From Neocallimastix lanati (nom. inval.) (Eukaryota; Neocallimastigomycota; Neocallimastigomycetes; Neocallimastigales; Neocallimastigaceae), in contig JACVTC010000035.1 in NCBI GenBank assembly GCA_016946835.1, positions 1 to 62,000 on the forward strand: a stretch of DNA of 62,000 nucleotides, written 5' to 3'. The translations under genes and the position numbers were made by a program. Shown piece by piece: positions 1-14,226 of the stretch (the stretch's first letter is position 1; each line of letters starts with the position of its first letter). Under the pieces are notes generated by a model. It was not told the origin of the DNA. It ran no database searches and saw only the letters and a program-made list of their open reading frames with translations.

Positions 1-136
1 TTTTATTTTTATTTTTATTTTTATTTTTTTATTTTACAAAAAAGGAATGACGACATTTAAAATAAAATAAAATCATAATAATTAAATAAATTATTACCTT
101 TTTTATATTTCCATAACTAATAAATATTCCCTTTCG

Positions 137-183
<47 letters not shown>

Positions 184-2449
184 CTTTATAATATTTACTC
201 AAACAAAAATTTATAATATATATGAAATTTAGACTTGTTGTAATACGTATGAATATTGAATTGTTTGTAATAATATATAAATATTAATATAAATATTATT
301 GATGTAAATTTTATTTTAATATACAAATAATAGGATTAAAAATTAATTATAAAAACATATTATTATCCTATAATACAATTCAATTATTCTTTGTTGTTGA
401 TGTTTTTATGTTGTTTAAATGCGTTTATTTCAAATGAAAATATTTTTCAAAGCAAAAAATTAAATTTATAAATAAAAAAAAAAAAAAAAGATGAAAGTAA
501 GAAAAGATAATTTTTATGATATGGTATATTACTATAAATCAAAGAATGTTTATTAAGTCTTTATATACAAAATTGTTTTAACTTTTTTTTTTTTTTTTTT
601 TTTTTTGCATTTTTATAGTATATATAAAAAGAGGCTTTCAAAATTAAACGTTTCGAATAATTTTAAATTATTTTGTAGTGTTTATCACATAATTCTTATT
701 CCATTTACTATTATACTTAATATTTTTTACATAAAAATTATATAAATTCTCCTTAAATTAAATAATTGTGTAAAGGTTTAATTAAATAATAGAGGAAAAA
801 AAAAAAAAAAAATAAAATAAAATAAAAATAATTAATTATTAAAAAAACTACAAAATATCTTATCTTTTAAATAAATATTATACCAAAAAAAAAAAAAAAT
901 AATAATTAAACGATTAATATTAACAAATAAAAATTGGATAATCATTGAATAATTGAATAATCGAGTATTAAATATTCATTTTGGAATTTAATATATATAA
1001 AATTATATATGGAATTAAATAATATCAATTGATTAATTTAATTTTAGAAATAATTAAAGTTGTAATAATTAATAAACTATAAAATAAAAAAAAAATTCAA
1101 ATTTATATAAAATATTTTAATTTAAATAATAAATAAATAAATAATATGTAAATATGTAAATAAATAAAAAGTAAATAAGTATATAAATATTAATAACAGA
1201 TATATAATAAATAGTATAATATTTAATAAATAATAAATGAATATTATAATAAATGAATATTAAAATAAATAAATGCATATGATTATTAATAAATAAATAA
1301 ATAAATAAATAATATATGTTTTAAAAATGAAATTTTTTTTAAACATATTTGGAAATAATATTATATATATATTATACAATGTTATGTTATATATATTTAA
1401 TATTTCATAATTTTATTATAATTTAATTAGTATTAATTTTTATTATATTTAATATTATATTTATATTATATAAGTTCTATAATAATATATATTAGAAATA
1501 GATAAACTAATTAATTATTTAATTATTTAATATTAGATAAAAGTTTAATTATTATTATTATTATGATTATTATGATGATGATTATTATGATTTATTATTA
1601 ATTATTATTTATTATTATTATTATTAATTATTATTATTATTTATTATTTATTATTATTTATTTATTAGTAATTATTAATTATTATTATTAATTATTAATT
1701 ATTCTAAATTATTCAATTTAATTTCAACAAACTACTAAATTAATTTGAAATATATGGAAAATATATGGAATAATAGTTTAACCAATATATTCTATTATAT
1801 ATAAAAGTAATTAGTATTTGAAAAGATTAAATGAAACTAAAAAAAAAAAAAAACTATTGGAGAATAATAAGTAAATTGGAAAATTTTTTAATTCTTTATT
1901 ATAAAAATCCAAAATATTTAATTAATATAAAATTTTAATTAGAAAATAATTTATTTTATTAATTAACTTTAATATTTTTAATTTAATATTTCCTTTTGAA
2001 ATTTGATTTCTCTAATTGAAATGGAATATCAACAGGATTAGGTAAATTGAGAATATGGAGGATGTTGTGTGCTTATGAATCTTTTAATGATAGTTTTTTA
2101 AGCTCTTTAATAAAAAATAAAAATCATAGATTAAAAAAATTATAATAGATAGTAGTGTAAGTCAATCTATAAATATTTATATAAGTAAATATTATTAAAT
2201 AATTTATATAATTAAAACTATTATTTAGATAATTTATAATAGATATCATATTTAATAATAATAATTAAATATTCTTATTTGAATATAGAAAATATAGAAA
2301 TATATAATATAATATTATAATATTATAATAGTACTATATGATATTTTATTTTTTATCTAAATATTTTTTATTTAAATTTTAATTATTTTAATAAATAAAT
2401 AAATTAATTTGATAATTTCCATATTCAGTAAATATTAAATTGAAAAAAA

Positions 2450-2481
<32 letters not shown>

Positions 2482-3034
2482 GAAATAAAATAAGGAAAAA
2501 TAAAGCAAGAAGAAAAAATAAAAAAAAGTATAAATTTACTAATTAACTATAAGATGATAATAACATTTAAATCAAATATTATTTATGTTATCTGTCAAAA
2601 TATTCGACCATTATTACCATTATCTTTTAACTGCATTAAATTTTATTATTTTTCTGAATTTTTTTTTTTATGGTTTATATGAAAATTTTCAATTCTAATA
2701 AATTGATGCCATCCATTTTCAGTATTCTCGTAATAATTGTAATCTTTAGTTAAATAATACACAATACATAAAACTTTATTTATTTAAAAATTGTCATACA
2801 TTTTTTGTTTTCCTAAAAAAAAAATAATAATAAATAATTGAAAGTTTTTTTTTTTTGTTAATTTATTTATTAATTAAATATATATTTATAATTATCATCT
2901 ATTATAATAAATAAATTAATTATTCATTATTATTATTATTTATTATTCAATTATTTATTATTTAATTATTATTTATTATTTATTACAAATTATTTGTAAT
3001 TTAAAGTTAAAATGTCATTATACTTTCATTTATT

Positions 3035-3300
3035 ATTATTTAATATTATTTATTATTTATTTATTATTTATTATTTATTATTTATTATTTATTATTTATT
3101 ATTTATTATTTCTTATTTCTTATTTATTATTTATTATTTATTATTTAATTCTTTATTATTTAATTCTTTATTATTTATTATTTAATTATTTATTATTTAT
3201 TATTTAATTATTTTATAATTTATTATTCAATTATTTATTATTCAATTATTTATTATTCAATTATTTATTATTTATTATTTATTATTTATTATTTATTATA
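3035..3300. repeat. TTTATTA-type microsatellite block
   Basis: Direct reading shows dozens of imperfect ATTTATT units with occasional TTCTTATT and CAATTA variants. It is non-coding and resembles the larger arrays at 4438-5045 and 51088-51320. Confidence 0.85.
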
Positions 3301-3980
3301 CAATATTTTTTTTTTATTATTATTAATTCTTTATTATTTAATTCCTTATTATTTATTATTTAATTATTTATTATTTATTATTTAATTATTTTTTTTTAAA
3401 AAATTGTTTGTTAATAAAAAAAAATATAATAAAAACATGTTCTATATTTTATTTAATTAATTAACTGTTGTAAAAATTTATAAATTTAATTAATTTACAA
3501 ATTTGAAATTTATTTATTAGCAATATAAAATAAAACAAAAAGTCCTTAATTGAAACATAGGAAAGTCTCTTTATCTTATTAATAATTAATAAATAATGAT
3601 TTATATATATTTAGAAAAAAAAAAGAATTCTTTTTTTATTATTTAATGATCTCAATTAATTTCTGTTTTATATATATATATATACATCTTATACATCATG
3701 TTGTATTTTTTCTAAATAACAATTTATTAATTTAAAGAACCATTTCTTCTATATGTATATATATGTCTTGTATCAATTATTAATTCAAAATGATTTAAAA
3801 TGAAAGAAAAAGCTTATAATAATAATAAGAAAAAAACAAAAAAGAAGTCATCGTTTTTTATATAATTATAATTATAATTATTATAGTAGAAAAAAAAAAA
3901 GGCTTCATAAAAAATGATTTTATTTATTTATTTATTTATTTATTCAATTTTCTTTAAAATAATATAAAAATATACTTTAC

Positions 3981-4014
<34 letters not shown>

Positions 4015-4437
4015 CCATATTTTTAATGCATTATCATAAAAATTCAATCTTTATTTAAATTACGTATATTCTAATATATAACTATTCTAATGAATTTTAT
4101 TAGATAATAAATTTATAAACTATAGCTAAATTTCGTAAAATATAATTAATCCATCTATATAATAAATAAACATAAATAAACTAATTAAATAAATAAAATT
4201 AATAAATTAAATAAAAATATATATAAATTGAATAAATAATTTAAATAAACAAAATAAATAAAAAAGCCAACAATAATATTAAAATAGACTTTACTATATA
4301 TTTTAAATATTTAATTAAGAAGCAATAAGTAAAGGAATATATTCATATATTTAATAAAAATACATATTTATTTTTATTTTCTTTTATTTTAAAAATTAAA
4401 TTTATTAATAATACATATAATATATGATTTATATTGC

Positions 4438-5045
4438 TTTTATTAAATTATTTATTATTTATTATTTATTATTTATTATTTATTATTATTTATTTATTTC
4501 ATTATTTATTATTTATTATTTATTATTTATTATTATTTATTTATTTCATTATTTATTATTTATTATTTATTTTTTATTATTAATAAATACTCTTTTTATT
4601 ATTATTAATATTATGATTTATTTATTTATTATTTATTTATTTATTATTATTGTTATTATTATTTAATTATTTATTATTTATTTATTATTATTAATATTAT
4701 TATTTATTTATTTATTTATTTATTATTCAATTATTTATTATTTTCGTTATTATTTAATTATTTATTATTTATTATTATTAATATTACTATTTATTTATTA
4801 TTATTATTCATATTATTATTTATTATTTATTATTTATTATTTATTTATTATTATTAATATTATTATTTATTATTTATTATTTATTATTTATTTATTTATT
4901 TATTATTTATTATTTATTTATTTATTATTTATTATTTATTTATTTATTATTTATTATTTATTTATTTATTATTTATTATTTATTTATTATTATTATTGTT
5001 ATTGTTATTATTATTTAATTATTTATTATTTATTATTTATTATTC
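4438..5045. repeat. Long ATT/TTTATT microsatellite block
   Basis: About 600 bases of interspersed TTTATT, ATT and TTTA units. One frame stays open for 80 codons, but it encodes only Phe, Ile, Leu and Tyr from the repeat, so I treat it as non-coding. Confidence 0.85.
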
Positions 5046-5659
5046 AATTATTTAATATAAAAAATGCATTATTAAATATATCTACGTAAAATTAAAACTT
5101 AAATGGGAAAGTTTTGATGTTGCAATATTAGATCAAAACTTATTTAAGTGTTTTAATATTTATATTTACATAAAATGTTGAAACATCATTTATAAATAAT
5201 GAAAATGTAACTCCATTGGTTTCAATACTTTTATAATTTTTATTTTCTTTAATATAAAATCATATGTATATATTTTTTATTATATTTTATTCTTTTTTTT
5301 TTTTAATAAAAAAAGGAAAAAAGGAATCAAAAATAAAAAGTAGAATGACATAGAATTATAATAATAATAATAAAGAAATAAATATTTTTAAATATAGGAA
5401 GAAGAAAAAAAAAAAAGAAAAAGACAATAGTTAATATAATATTTTGAATATTTTGAATTTAATAAAATTAATAAACAAAAGAAAAAAAAATTTTTTATTT
5501 TTTTTTTTTGTTTACATAATATTTTTATGCTATTTAAAGTTTACTAAACAAATAAGTACCGAATAATTTTAATTACTTTATAAAGTATATTTAACCTATA
5601 TGTTGAATTGATAATTAAAAAACAAAAGAAAAAAAAAAATTTAAAATAAAAAAATTTAG

Positions 5660-5703
<44 letters not shown>

Positions 5704-5720
5704 TAATAATAATAATAATA

Positions 5721-5801
<81 letters not shown>
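5660..5801. repeat. AAT trinucleotide array
   Basis: A nearly perfect (AAT)n tract of about 47 units with two single-base interruptions. The same triplet, when in frame, encodes the Asn runs seen in neighbouring genes. Confidence 0.9.
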
Positions 5802-5802
<1 letters not shown>

Positions 5803-6032
5803 GAGGTTCATATTTTTGATAATTTTATCTTAAATACTTATTTATATATAAATTTATATATTAATATTTAAAAGATATATAATTTTTATTATTTAAAATT
5901 ACAAATAAGAATTTTTATATATTATTTTCAAATCAAAAAAAAAAAAAAAGTATATAATGAAAATAAAAAATTAAAATTTTATAGTTTTATAATTCTTGCA
6001 GAAAAAAAAAATAGTGTAAACAAATAATAATG

Positions 6033-6073
<41 letters not shown>

Positions 6074-6550
6074 CGAAAAATTAAAATTTTAAGAAAAATA
6101 AAAATAAATAGATATATTAAAATATTAAAATAAAAATTAACTTATTACCATAAGTTGAAAATTAATAATTTTTTTTCTGTTTTTTAAAAAAAAAAAATTT
6201 TTTTTTTTTATTTATTTATTTATTTTTAGTTAAAATTTTTATATAAATCTATTTTATTCAAAATTATTATTATTTTCTATTGAACTTTGAAATTGGTTTG
6301 AATTTTAAATTTTCAATTTGATAAAAAAATAGAAAAAAAGTATTGAAATATATTCTTTGTTTGACTATATCATTACTATCATAATTAGTTATTAAAACTT
6401 TTTTTTCTTCTAATATTTCTTTTAACCAACATTAAAATTATATACAATAGCATTATTTTTTTTTAAAAAAATAAAAATAAAAATAAAAATAAAAATAAAA
6501 ATAATAATCATTAATCATTAATCATTAATAATTACTATAAAATAAAAAAA

Positions 6551-7858
6551 ATGATTAGTCAAGGGGAAACAAAAAAAGTTAGAAGTACTAAAAAACTTTT
6601 TTTTAAAAAAAAATCAACCAATTCATCTACAACATCAGAAGATTTATCTGATCAATTACAAAAAATGAGTCTCACCTCTACTATTACACCAGAGTTTGTT
6701 TCATCATTAAAAGCACCAACATCTTCTTTCTTATGTCCCATTGATAAAAATAAATATATTCAGTTTAAAGGATTTAAAATTCGTGATGTTGAATCGGGTG
6801 AAGTTTTCTATAATGTACATGATCCAACTGAACCTGAAAATTTTGATACCTTTATGAATGGAATGAATGATTCCTATCGTACCTTACATTATACTTTCTC
6901 TAAAAATTATTTAAAAGCTAAACATATTGGTACAACGTAAGTCTTTTTATTTATTTATTATTTTGTGTCGTTCTTTCTATCTTTTATTATTATTTTTTTA
7001 TTTTTTTATTATTATTATTTTTTTTTTTATGTATTTATATTTAAATTTCATTTTATACCTATTTTCATTAAAATAAATTAATATATTAATGATTTTTTAT
7101 GTATTGTGATTATGTTTCATCTTAATTTTTTTTTTTTTTTTGTTTTTTTTTTTTTAAAAAAAAAGTGTTGAATTTGCAACTTGTCCAGAAGCTATTCCAA
7201 ACTTTAGGATGATTGAACGTCATTACTTCAAAAATAAATTAATAAAATCCTTTGACTTTAGCTTTGGTTTTTGTGTAAATAAAAGAAAAATTTTTTTTAA
7301 ACCTTTTTACATAAATTAATAAAAAAAAGTTTATCATTATTATTATTATCATTATTATTATTTATCTATAATTTATCTAAATTTTATAATAATAATTATA
7401 TATATATATATATAATATTTAATCATTTATATATAGATTCCAAATAGTAAGAATACTTGGGAAAATGTATATGAGGTAAATTGAAATATTAATTAATTAT
7501 ACTTTTCTAATTTATAATATCTATATTAAAAAAAAATAAAATAATAATAATAATAATAATTTTTATATATTGATCAATATTTATTTATTTATTTCATTGA
7601 ATTATTTTAAAATACAAAATAGGTTCCAAAGATTTCTCCAGGTTTATGTAAGTTTTTTAAATGATTTTAAGACCCTTTATACTCATATTTAATATAAATA
7701 AGATGTAATAATATTAAATTATATTATATTATTATTTATAAAAAAAATATATAGATAAGGAAATGATACAAAATCCAGAAGCAACCTGTTCTGATAGTTT
7801 CTACTTTATTGATGATAAACTATTTATGCATAATAAAGCTTACTTTACCTTTAAATAA
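6551..7858 (+). CDS. UNC119/PDE6D-family lipid-binding chaperone
   Basis: Predicted 220-residue protein from five exons: 6551-6936, 7166-7274, 7437-7475, 7623-7647 and 7755-7858. All introns are GT-AG and all phases join cleanly. The joined product follows the UNC119 family along its length: [44 protein letters not shown], then [13 protein letters not shown], and the diagnostic C-terminal stretch [20 protein letters not shown]119 and PDE6D proteins have an immunoglobulin-like beta sandwich that hides acyl or prenyl tails of client proteins; UNC119 carries myristoylated cargo to cilia and membranes, with release by ARL GTPases. The first 45 residues are Ser/Thr/Lys-rich and not conserved, as usual for UNC119 N-termini. 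Length is close to animal UNC119 (about 240). The similarity is strong enough to prefer UNC119 over PDE6D. A role in flagellated zoospores is inference. Confidence 0.93.
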
Positions 7859-8061
7859 ATTAAAATTTATTAATTATTAATTAAATATTTTTAAATTTTA
7901 CAGAAGATTTTTTTTTTTTTTTATTTTCTTTTTGATTTCTCCTTTTTTACTTTTTTTTTTTAACAAAATCATAAAATGCAATTAATATTTTTTTTTTAAA
8001 ATAAAAAAATAATAATAATAATAAAATTAAATAACTAAATAAATAAATTAAATAAATGTAA

Positions 8062-8093
<32 letters not shown>

Positions 8094-8887
8094 AAACATT
8101 AAAAAATGAAAATGAAAATAAAAATAAAATAAAATAAAAAAAATAAAATAAAAATTATGCAAATAATGGATGATCCAACTTTTTTTTTTTTAATTAACTA
8201 ATAAAATTAAATTTTTATTAAAATAATCATGTAATATTAATTTAAAATTTTTCATTTTATGATATTTAAAAAAGTGTTATATATATATATATTGATTGAT
8301 TGATTGATTGATCATATATATATCTTTTATATACAATTGTTAAAGTTTGAAATAAAGATTGATAATAAAAAGTTTTGGAATGAGTAATAATAATAAAAAA
8401 TAAAAATAAAATAAAATAGAATAAAATAAATTTTATAAAATTTAGAAAGAGAAATAGAAAAAGAAAAAAGAATAAAAGTATAGAAAAGAAAAAAAGAGAA
8501 AAAAAAAGGTATAAAATGTGGAATTACAGAGAAAAAAAAATAGTAATACTAATGATTAATATATTAACTTGAAAAAAAAGTAATAATAATATAATAAAAC
8601 CAAATCATTTACAACTAAAAATAATATATTAATATAAATTGAATTCTTGTTTTAATATAGTGAAACAAATAAATGATGAAAAAAAAAAAAAAATAAAAAT
8701 AAAAAATAAAAATATGAAAAAAAAAAAAAAAATAAATATATATATATATATATATTTATATAATATAATGATATATATATATCAATATTTTAATAAAAAA
8801 TTTTCCCCCTTTATAATGAAAAATTATTGATTATTATTATTATTACTAGTAGTAGTAGTAGAGTAATTATTTGTTATATATATATTA
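7859..8887. other. A/T-rich DNA between convergent genes
   Basis: Holds the 3' ends of the UNC119-like gene and of the minus-strand Asn-rich gene. There are long A and T runs, a TTGA tetranucleotide run near 8293-8312, and short Lys/Tyr-only frames that are composition artefacts. I see no gene in it. Confidence 0.7.
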
Positions 8888-9249
8888 TTAATTTTTTAAA
8901 TTTAATTTTGATTTCGATTTTGATGTGCTTTTAGTTTCATTCAAATTATTTAGACTCTTTCCTATAATTTTTCGATTAAGGAGTGGTGGTTTTTTCTTTT
9001 TTTGCGCTTGATTTAATGATGGGGTTGAATACGCTGGCTTCAGATTAGATATTAAATTATATTTTTTGGGGAATAATTCAGGTGTTTTCGATTTCATATT
9101 TAACTCATGTTTATATTCTAAATTAGTAATTTTAGTATCAATATCATTATCATTACTGTTATTGTTAGGCATATTTTTCTTATGTTCATTATTAGATTCA
9201 TTGTTTTTACCTATTGCATCATTAGTATCATTAGTACTACTAATATTGA

Positions 9250-9286
<37 letters not shown>

Positions 9287-9789
9287 ATTAATGCTATCAT
9301 TCATTTTATCCATAATATCAGATTTATCAATGATATTAGATTTATCAATGATATTAGATTTATCAATAATACTATATTTATCCATGATATTAGATTTATC
9401 AATGATATTAGATTTATCAATAATACTATATTTATCCATGATATTAGATTTATCAATGATATTAGATTCATTGGTATTACTAACATTGCTAATAGTATTA
9501 ATATTATAAATAATATTTCCATTCGTTGAATTTAATATACTAAATTCTTTTAGATCAATCTCAGATTTCATTGTATCCTCTAAAATATTTTTATAGCTTA
9601 TTTTATTTGTACTGCTATTATTCTTTAGAGGCTCTTCACTAATAATAATGAATTGACTATTAGGATCTTCAGAACTATTTAAGGAAAAATTGCTATAACT
9701 ATTACTGTTACTTTTAATATTAATATTACTACTACTATTATTATTATTACTATTAATATTACTATTATTAGTAGTATTACTATTATTAC

Positions 9790-9821
<32 letters not shown>

Positions 9822-10338
9822 GTAGTAGTAGTAGTAGTAGTAGTTGATGTTGTTATTGGATTTTCATTATCATTGTTTTGTTGTTGACTGTTGGATCTTT
9901 TATCTTTATCATTTATAATTTTTATGGTATCATTTTTGATGCATTTCTCTTTAGCTTTAGTGGAAAGAATTCTTGCTGTTTCAGGAGATACTACTAAAAT
10001 ATTATTGTTCTTAAAGGTATCAATACTATTCTTTCCTACTTCCTTACATTCTAAATCTCTTAAGGCACTTTCAGAGTAGTATATTGTAATTCCCTTATTT
10101 TTTTTCGGTTGATTTAATTCATTATCTGATTGACAAAATTCATATTTTCTTTCTTTACCTATCAATGGTTTCGTCTCACAAATTGATTTTGAAATTTCAT
10201 TCTCATTATTAAATTTATCTGGGCCGACGATTGAAAAGAACTCATGATTATTACAATGATAATTCACCATTACTTTATTTGAATTTATTTTATTCTCTTC
10301 AGAATATTGTTCACTTGGTGTGACTTCACACTTGTTAA

Positions 10339-10396
<58 letters not shown>

Positions 10397-11003
10397 TTTA
10401 GTATTCATGGAGCATACAATACATTTATGACAATTTGGACACTTATAATGTACATTCAATGAAGTATCTAACTTTATATCTTCTCCCATTTTTTTAGTCG
10501 TTTCTTGATTTTTCAACGTAGTATTACATGAATCTGAGGATGATTTAATTTCATTTACATTGCTTTTGGAAATAACATCCAATTGAATTTCTTGTGATTT
10601 TACTTCAATATTATTATTTATATTAATATTAATAATATTATTAATATTATTAATATTATTATTATTATTAATATTATTAATATTAATATTATTATTATTA
10701 TTATTATTATTAGTATTAGTATTACCATTATCCTTATTATTATCCTTATTATTATTATTATTAATAGTAGTAGTAGTTGTAGTAGTAATATTATTTATGT
10801 TATTGCTATTATTATCATTTTCTGAGCTTATAATATTAACAGTACTATGACCATTATAATTACGGTAGATAGTCTGAATACATTCATCAATATGGTTTCT
10901 AATACTGTTGTCATCCGTTTGAGTTTGAGTAGAAACTGTCGGTACAAACCTAGAAATTTTCAACTTCTCATCACCATTGGCATATTCTCGATTAAATATT
11001 TTA
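8888..11003 (-). CDS. Asn-rich low-complexity protein, function unknown
   Basis: An open exon of about 700 codons on the minus strand. I do not recognise the family. Near the N-terminus is STQTQTDD, which resembles TQT motifs bound by dynein light chain LC8. A Cys cluster, YKCPNCHKCIVCS, could bind metal. Poly-Asn and Thr runs alternate with ordinary sequence, and nine tandem 6-residue units of the form S-N-I-I/M-D-K lie in the C-terminal half. The tail is basic and Ser-rich. The start is unresolved: the longest frame opens at a TTG (10963) and stays open upstream to a stop at 11015-11017 without an ATG. A possible splice acceptor (AATAG) at 11004-11005 would make this the second exon, with the initiating ATG further upstream. 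The 5' boundary given is that acceptor. That the protein is real is likely, because the non-repeat segments are compositionally normal. Confidence 0.65.
9305..9466 (-). repeat. Nine in-frame 18-bp repeats coding (S/Y)(N/S/D)I(I/M)DK
   Basis: Nine head-to-tail 18-base units within the Asn-rich gene. The order SNIIDK, SNIMDK, YSIIDK occurs twice, so there is a 54-base higher-order period. This suggests growth by unequal exchange or slippage of a three-unit block. Frame is kept throughout. Confidence 0.92.
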
Positions 11004-11414
11004 CTATTAAATTTTCATTTTTTTTATTTTTTATTAATTTTATTTTTATTTGATTTAAATATATATTTTTTTTATTTTTTATTTTTTTTTTTTTTATTAT
11101 TATCATTTTTTTTTTTTTTTAATTTCAATTTCATTTCATTTCAATTTTTTTATAAATATATATTATTATTAAAATTATAATTATTAACCATTTTATTATA
11201 TTATTTCAATAATATTTATATTTAGTTTAAAAATTAAATTATTTATTAATTATATATTTTTATTATATAATCATAAATTTATTTATATATATATATTTTT
11301 TATTTTTATTTTTATTTTTTTTTTTTTTATGTAATTATTTTCAGGTACAAATTTATTTATCATTGATAAATGATAAGAATTTAATATTAAAAAATTTTTT
11401 ATATAATTAAAAGG

Positions 11415-11454
<40 letters not shown>

Positions 11455-12116
11455 TTGAACTTTTTAATTATATTATTCTATAATTTAAATAAATAAATTT
11501 TTTTTTCTATGCTTAATTAATTTTAATTTATGTTATATTTAATATTATTTCATCATTATAATTAATTGCTTTTTTTTATTATTATTATAATAATATTATT
11601 ATTATTATTCTTAATTCTCAATTCATACTGATTTTATTTATTTTATTTTTTCATATAACAATTCATAATTTATAATAAAATTATTATTATATATATATAT
11701 TGATATATATATATATATAATTTTTTTTTTCTTAAAAAAAAAACTATTTTCTAATTTAAATATTATTTATTATTTTTAAATTATTATCAATATATATAAA
11801 AAATATATATTTTAATATTAAATTCTTCTTATTATTTTTTTTATTTTTTATTTTTTTTTTTAAAAAAAAAAATAAATAATAAAAATTTTTAAAAATATTG
11901 ATGAATGAATAAAAAAAAAAAAAAAAAAAAAAAGATATTTACTTATATTCCTTAATGAGAAACAAGTATTTACTCTCCTATAATATTAAATAAAAAAAAA
12001 GTTATTAATTAAATTAAATAAAATAAAATAATATTAATATAAAAATTAATAGATATATTAAAATTATATAAATAAATATATGATATTATATATTAATAAA
12101 GTATAATAAGAAGCTA
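11004..12116. other. A/T-rich DNA between two minus-strand genes
   Basis: Contains the unresolved 5' region of the Asn-rich gene, an A tract at 11415-11452 and several T tracts. A minus-strand ATG near 11190 opens only a short Asn/Tyr frame, which may or may not be a first exon. I see no independent gene. Confidence 0.6.
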
Positions 12117-12550
12117 TTAAGCTATGGAATTTACTTTATCTTTTAATTCTTTTTCTAAATTCGCTACTTTTACTGATTGTTCTCTTAAACTTAGCTCATA
12201 TTCTTTATTTTCTAGCTTTAAATTTTTTAATATATCCTTTTTTTTTTATTTTAATTTAAATATAATTTTTAAATAATTATTAATTATTATTATACTTTTT
12301 TTTTTTTTTTATTACTATATATATATTTTTTTTAAAAATTAAATAATAACAAAAATATATATTATCTTATACATACTTCAGAACTTTTCAATATATGTTC
12401 TAATTCTTCTTTTTCTTTTTTAGGTACCATACGTTTTTGAAGTTCTTTTAATTCCTTTATTTCATTATTTTGACCTGAAATCTAAAAATTATAAATAAAA
12501 TTTTTATAAAAGATAAATATATATATATTTATAAATAAAAACAAAATGAA

Positions 12551-12605
<55 letters not shown>

Positions 12606-14141
12606 ACTTCAGATTCTAATTTTTCTATTCTCTTTTCATATTCTTTTATTAAATCTGCATTTTCTTGATTGACTTCTGGACCTTCCAGTTCTTCATTTTC
12701 TTTCAATAAGAATCGTTCAAATGCATCTCTTTTTTCATTTAAATAATAACTTAAACTTTTTTTTTTTTTTTAATTTTATGATAATATTATATATATATTA
12801 AATAAAATATAGTTTTTAAATATTTGGACAATAGAAGAACAAAAAGAAAAACAATAAATAAAAATATTTACCTTTTATTTTCAGCTATTTTTTGTAATAA
12901 TAAATAATATAAATATTATTTTAATTTTAATAATATATTTTATATATATTATATATATATTAATTTTAAATATATTTTTTTTCTTTTAATTTTTTTATTT
13001 TTAATTTATAAAATTCAAATTCAAATATATATATAAATAAATTTAAATTTAAATAAAAATTAAAAATGAAAAATAAAAATGAAAAATTGTCATAATTTAC
13101 TTATTAATTCATCTAATTGAGATTCTAATTCTTTATTCCTTTGCGTTTCATATTTTAATAATAATCTGTTTTCATTCTGTGCTAATAATCTTTGAATTTT
13201 CATTTTTAAAAAATTTATTTCATTTTGATCTACTTTAATATTTTTGATGATTTTATCATATTCATTCTTTCATTTTAATTATATTGAAGTGGTAATTATA
13301 ATAAAATATATATATATGATATTTTTTAATTATTATTATTATTATTATTATTAATAACTCTCTATATATTTAAATATTTAAATATTTATAAATATGTATA
13401 TATATATATATGTTTTACCTTGATTTCTGATAATAAAGTACCAAAGGTTGGAAATTCTTCACATATCATATCCATACAATGACTATAAATTTCTAATCGT
13501 CTCATGTCACCATTTTCATCATCTTTTTTTAATTTTAATAAATTTAATTCCTATTAAATTATATATGCAAAAAAAATTTATTATTTAATAATAAAATATA
13601 TTTTAAATCATATTTGTTAATAAATATATATATAAACATATTTATTAACATAATATATTTTATAAAAAAAAGTATATAAATTACAAATAAAAAATAAAAA
13701 ATAATATAAAAAAAATTATTATTATATATATATCTTTATTATCATTATCATTATCATTATCATTAATATTATTATTTACTTTATCGATATAGTTTTGAAT
13801 TTTCTCCGCTTTATCATTTTTATAAAAATTTTTAAATTTTTTTGTATTATCGGTGACTTTGAATTTTTTGGTATTTTCGAGACTTAATACTTTTTCTTGA
13901 AATGAAACATCCTTCGCATTATACATTTTTGATTTAAAAATTGGAAGGGCTGGTTTAAATATTGAAATATGGGATGAATCATTATTTTCATTTTTAATAT
14001 CATCATTTTTAGTAGTGTCCTTATTTATATTTTCCTTATCATTCGGATTACCATTAAAACTAACTTTATTATTGTCTGTGGAATTTGATATTTGTTGTAG
14101 AGTATTTGAATTTTCTGAAATGGTTTTATTTTTATTTTGAC

Positions 14142-14226
<85 letters not shown>

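Larger units (their letters stand above)
1..6550. other. A/T-rich intergenic DNA, no gene seen
   Basis: This stretch is nearly pure A and T, with long homopolymers (T tract 141-181, T tract near 3986-4014, A tract 6033-6070) and ATT/TTTATT arrays. The only open frames are translations of simple repeats made of Ile, Leu, Phe and Tyr. I saw no exon with normal codon composition and no tRNA-like fold. The segment near 2020-2095 is slightly richer in G but has no open frame I can support. The last hundred bases should hold the promoter and 5' leader of the UNC119-like gene; no distinct promoter element can be singled out in this composition. Confidence 0.7.

Noticed and set aside
3035-5045. CRISPR-like regular repeats
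   Set aside because: The units are simple microsatellites without unique spacers, and the genome is eukaryotic.
9066-9529. Plus-strand frames of Leu/Ser and Ile/Asn over the Asn-rich gene
   Set aside because: They are antisense shadows of the hexapeptide repeat.
12482-12607. Poly-Phe tail after the coiled-coil exon
   Set aside because: Product of the intronic A tract read on the minus strand after a GTAATT donor.
13681-13779. Hydrophobic C-terminal tail that looks like a membrane anchor
   Set aside because: It lies past a GTAAAT donor at 13779, and the downstream exon continues the TSNAXIP1 domain in phase, so it is intron read-through.
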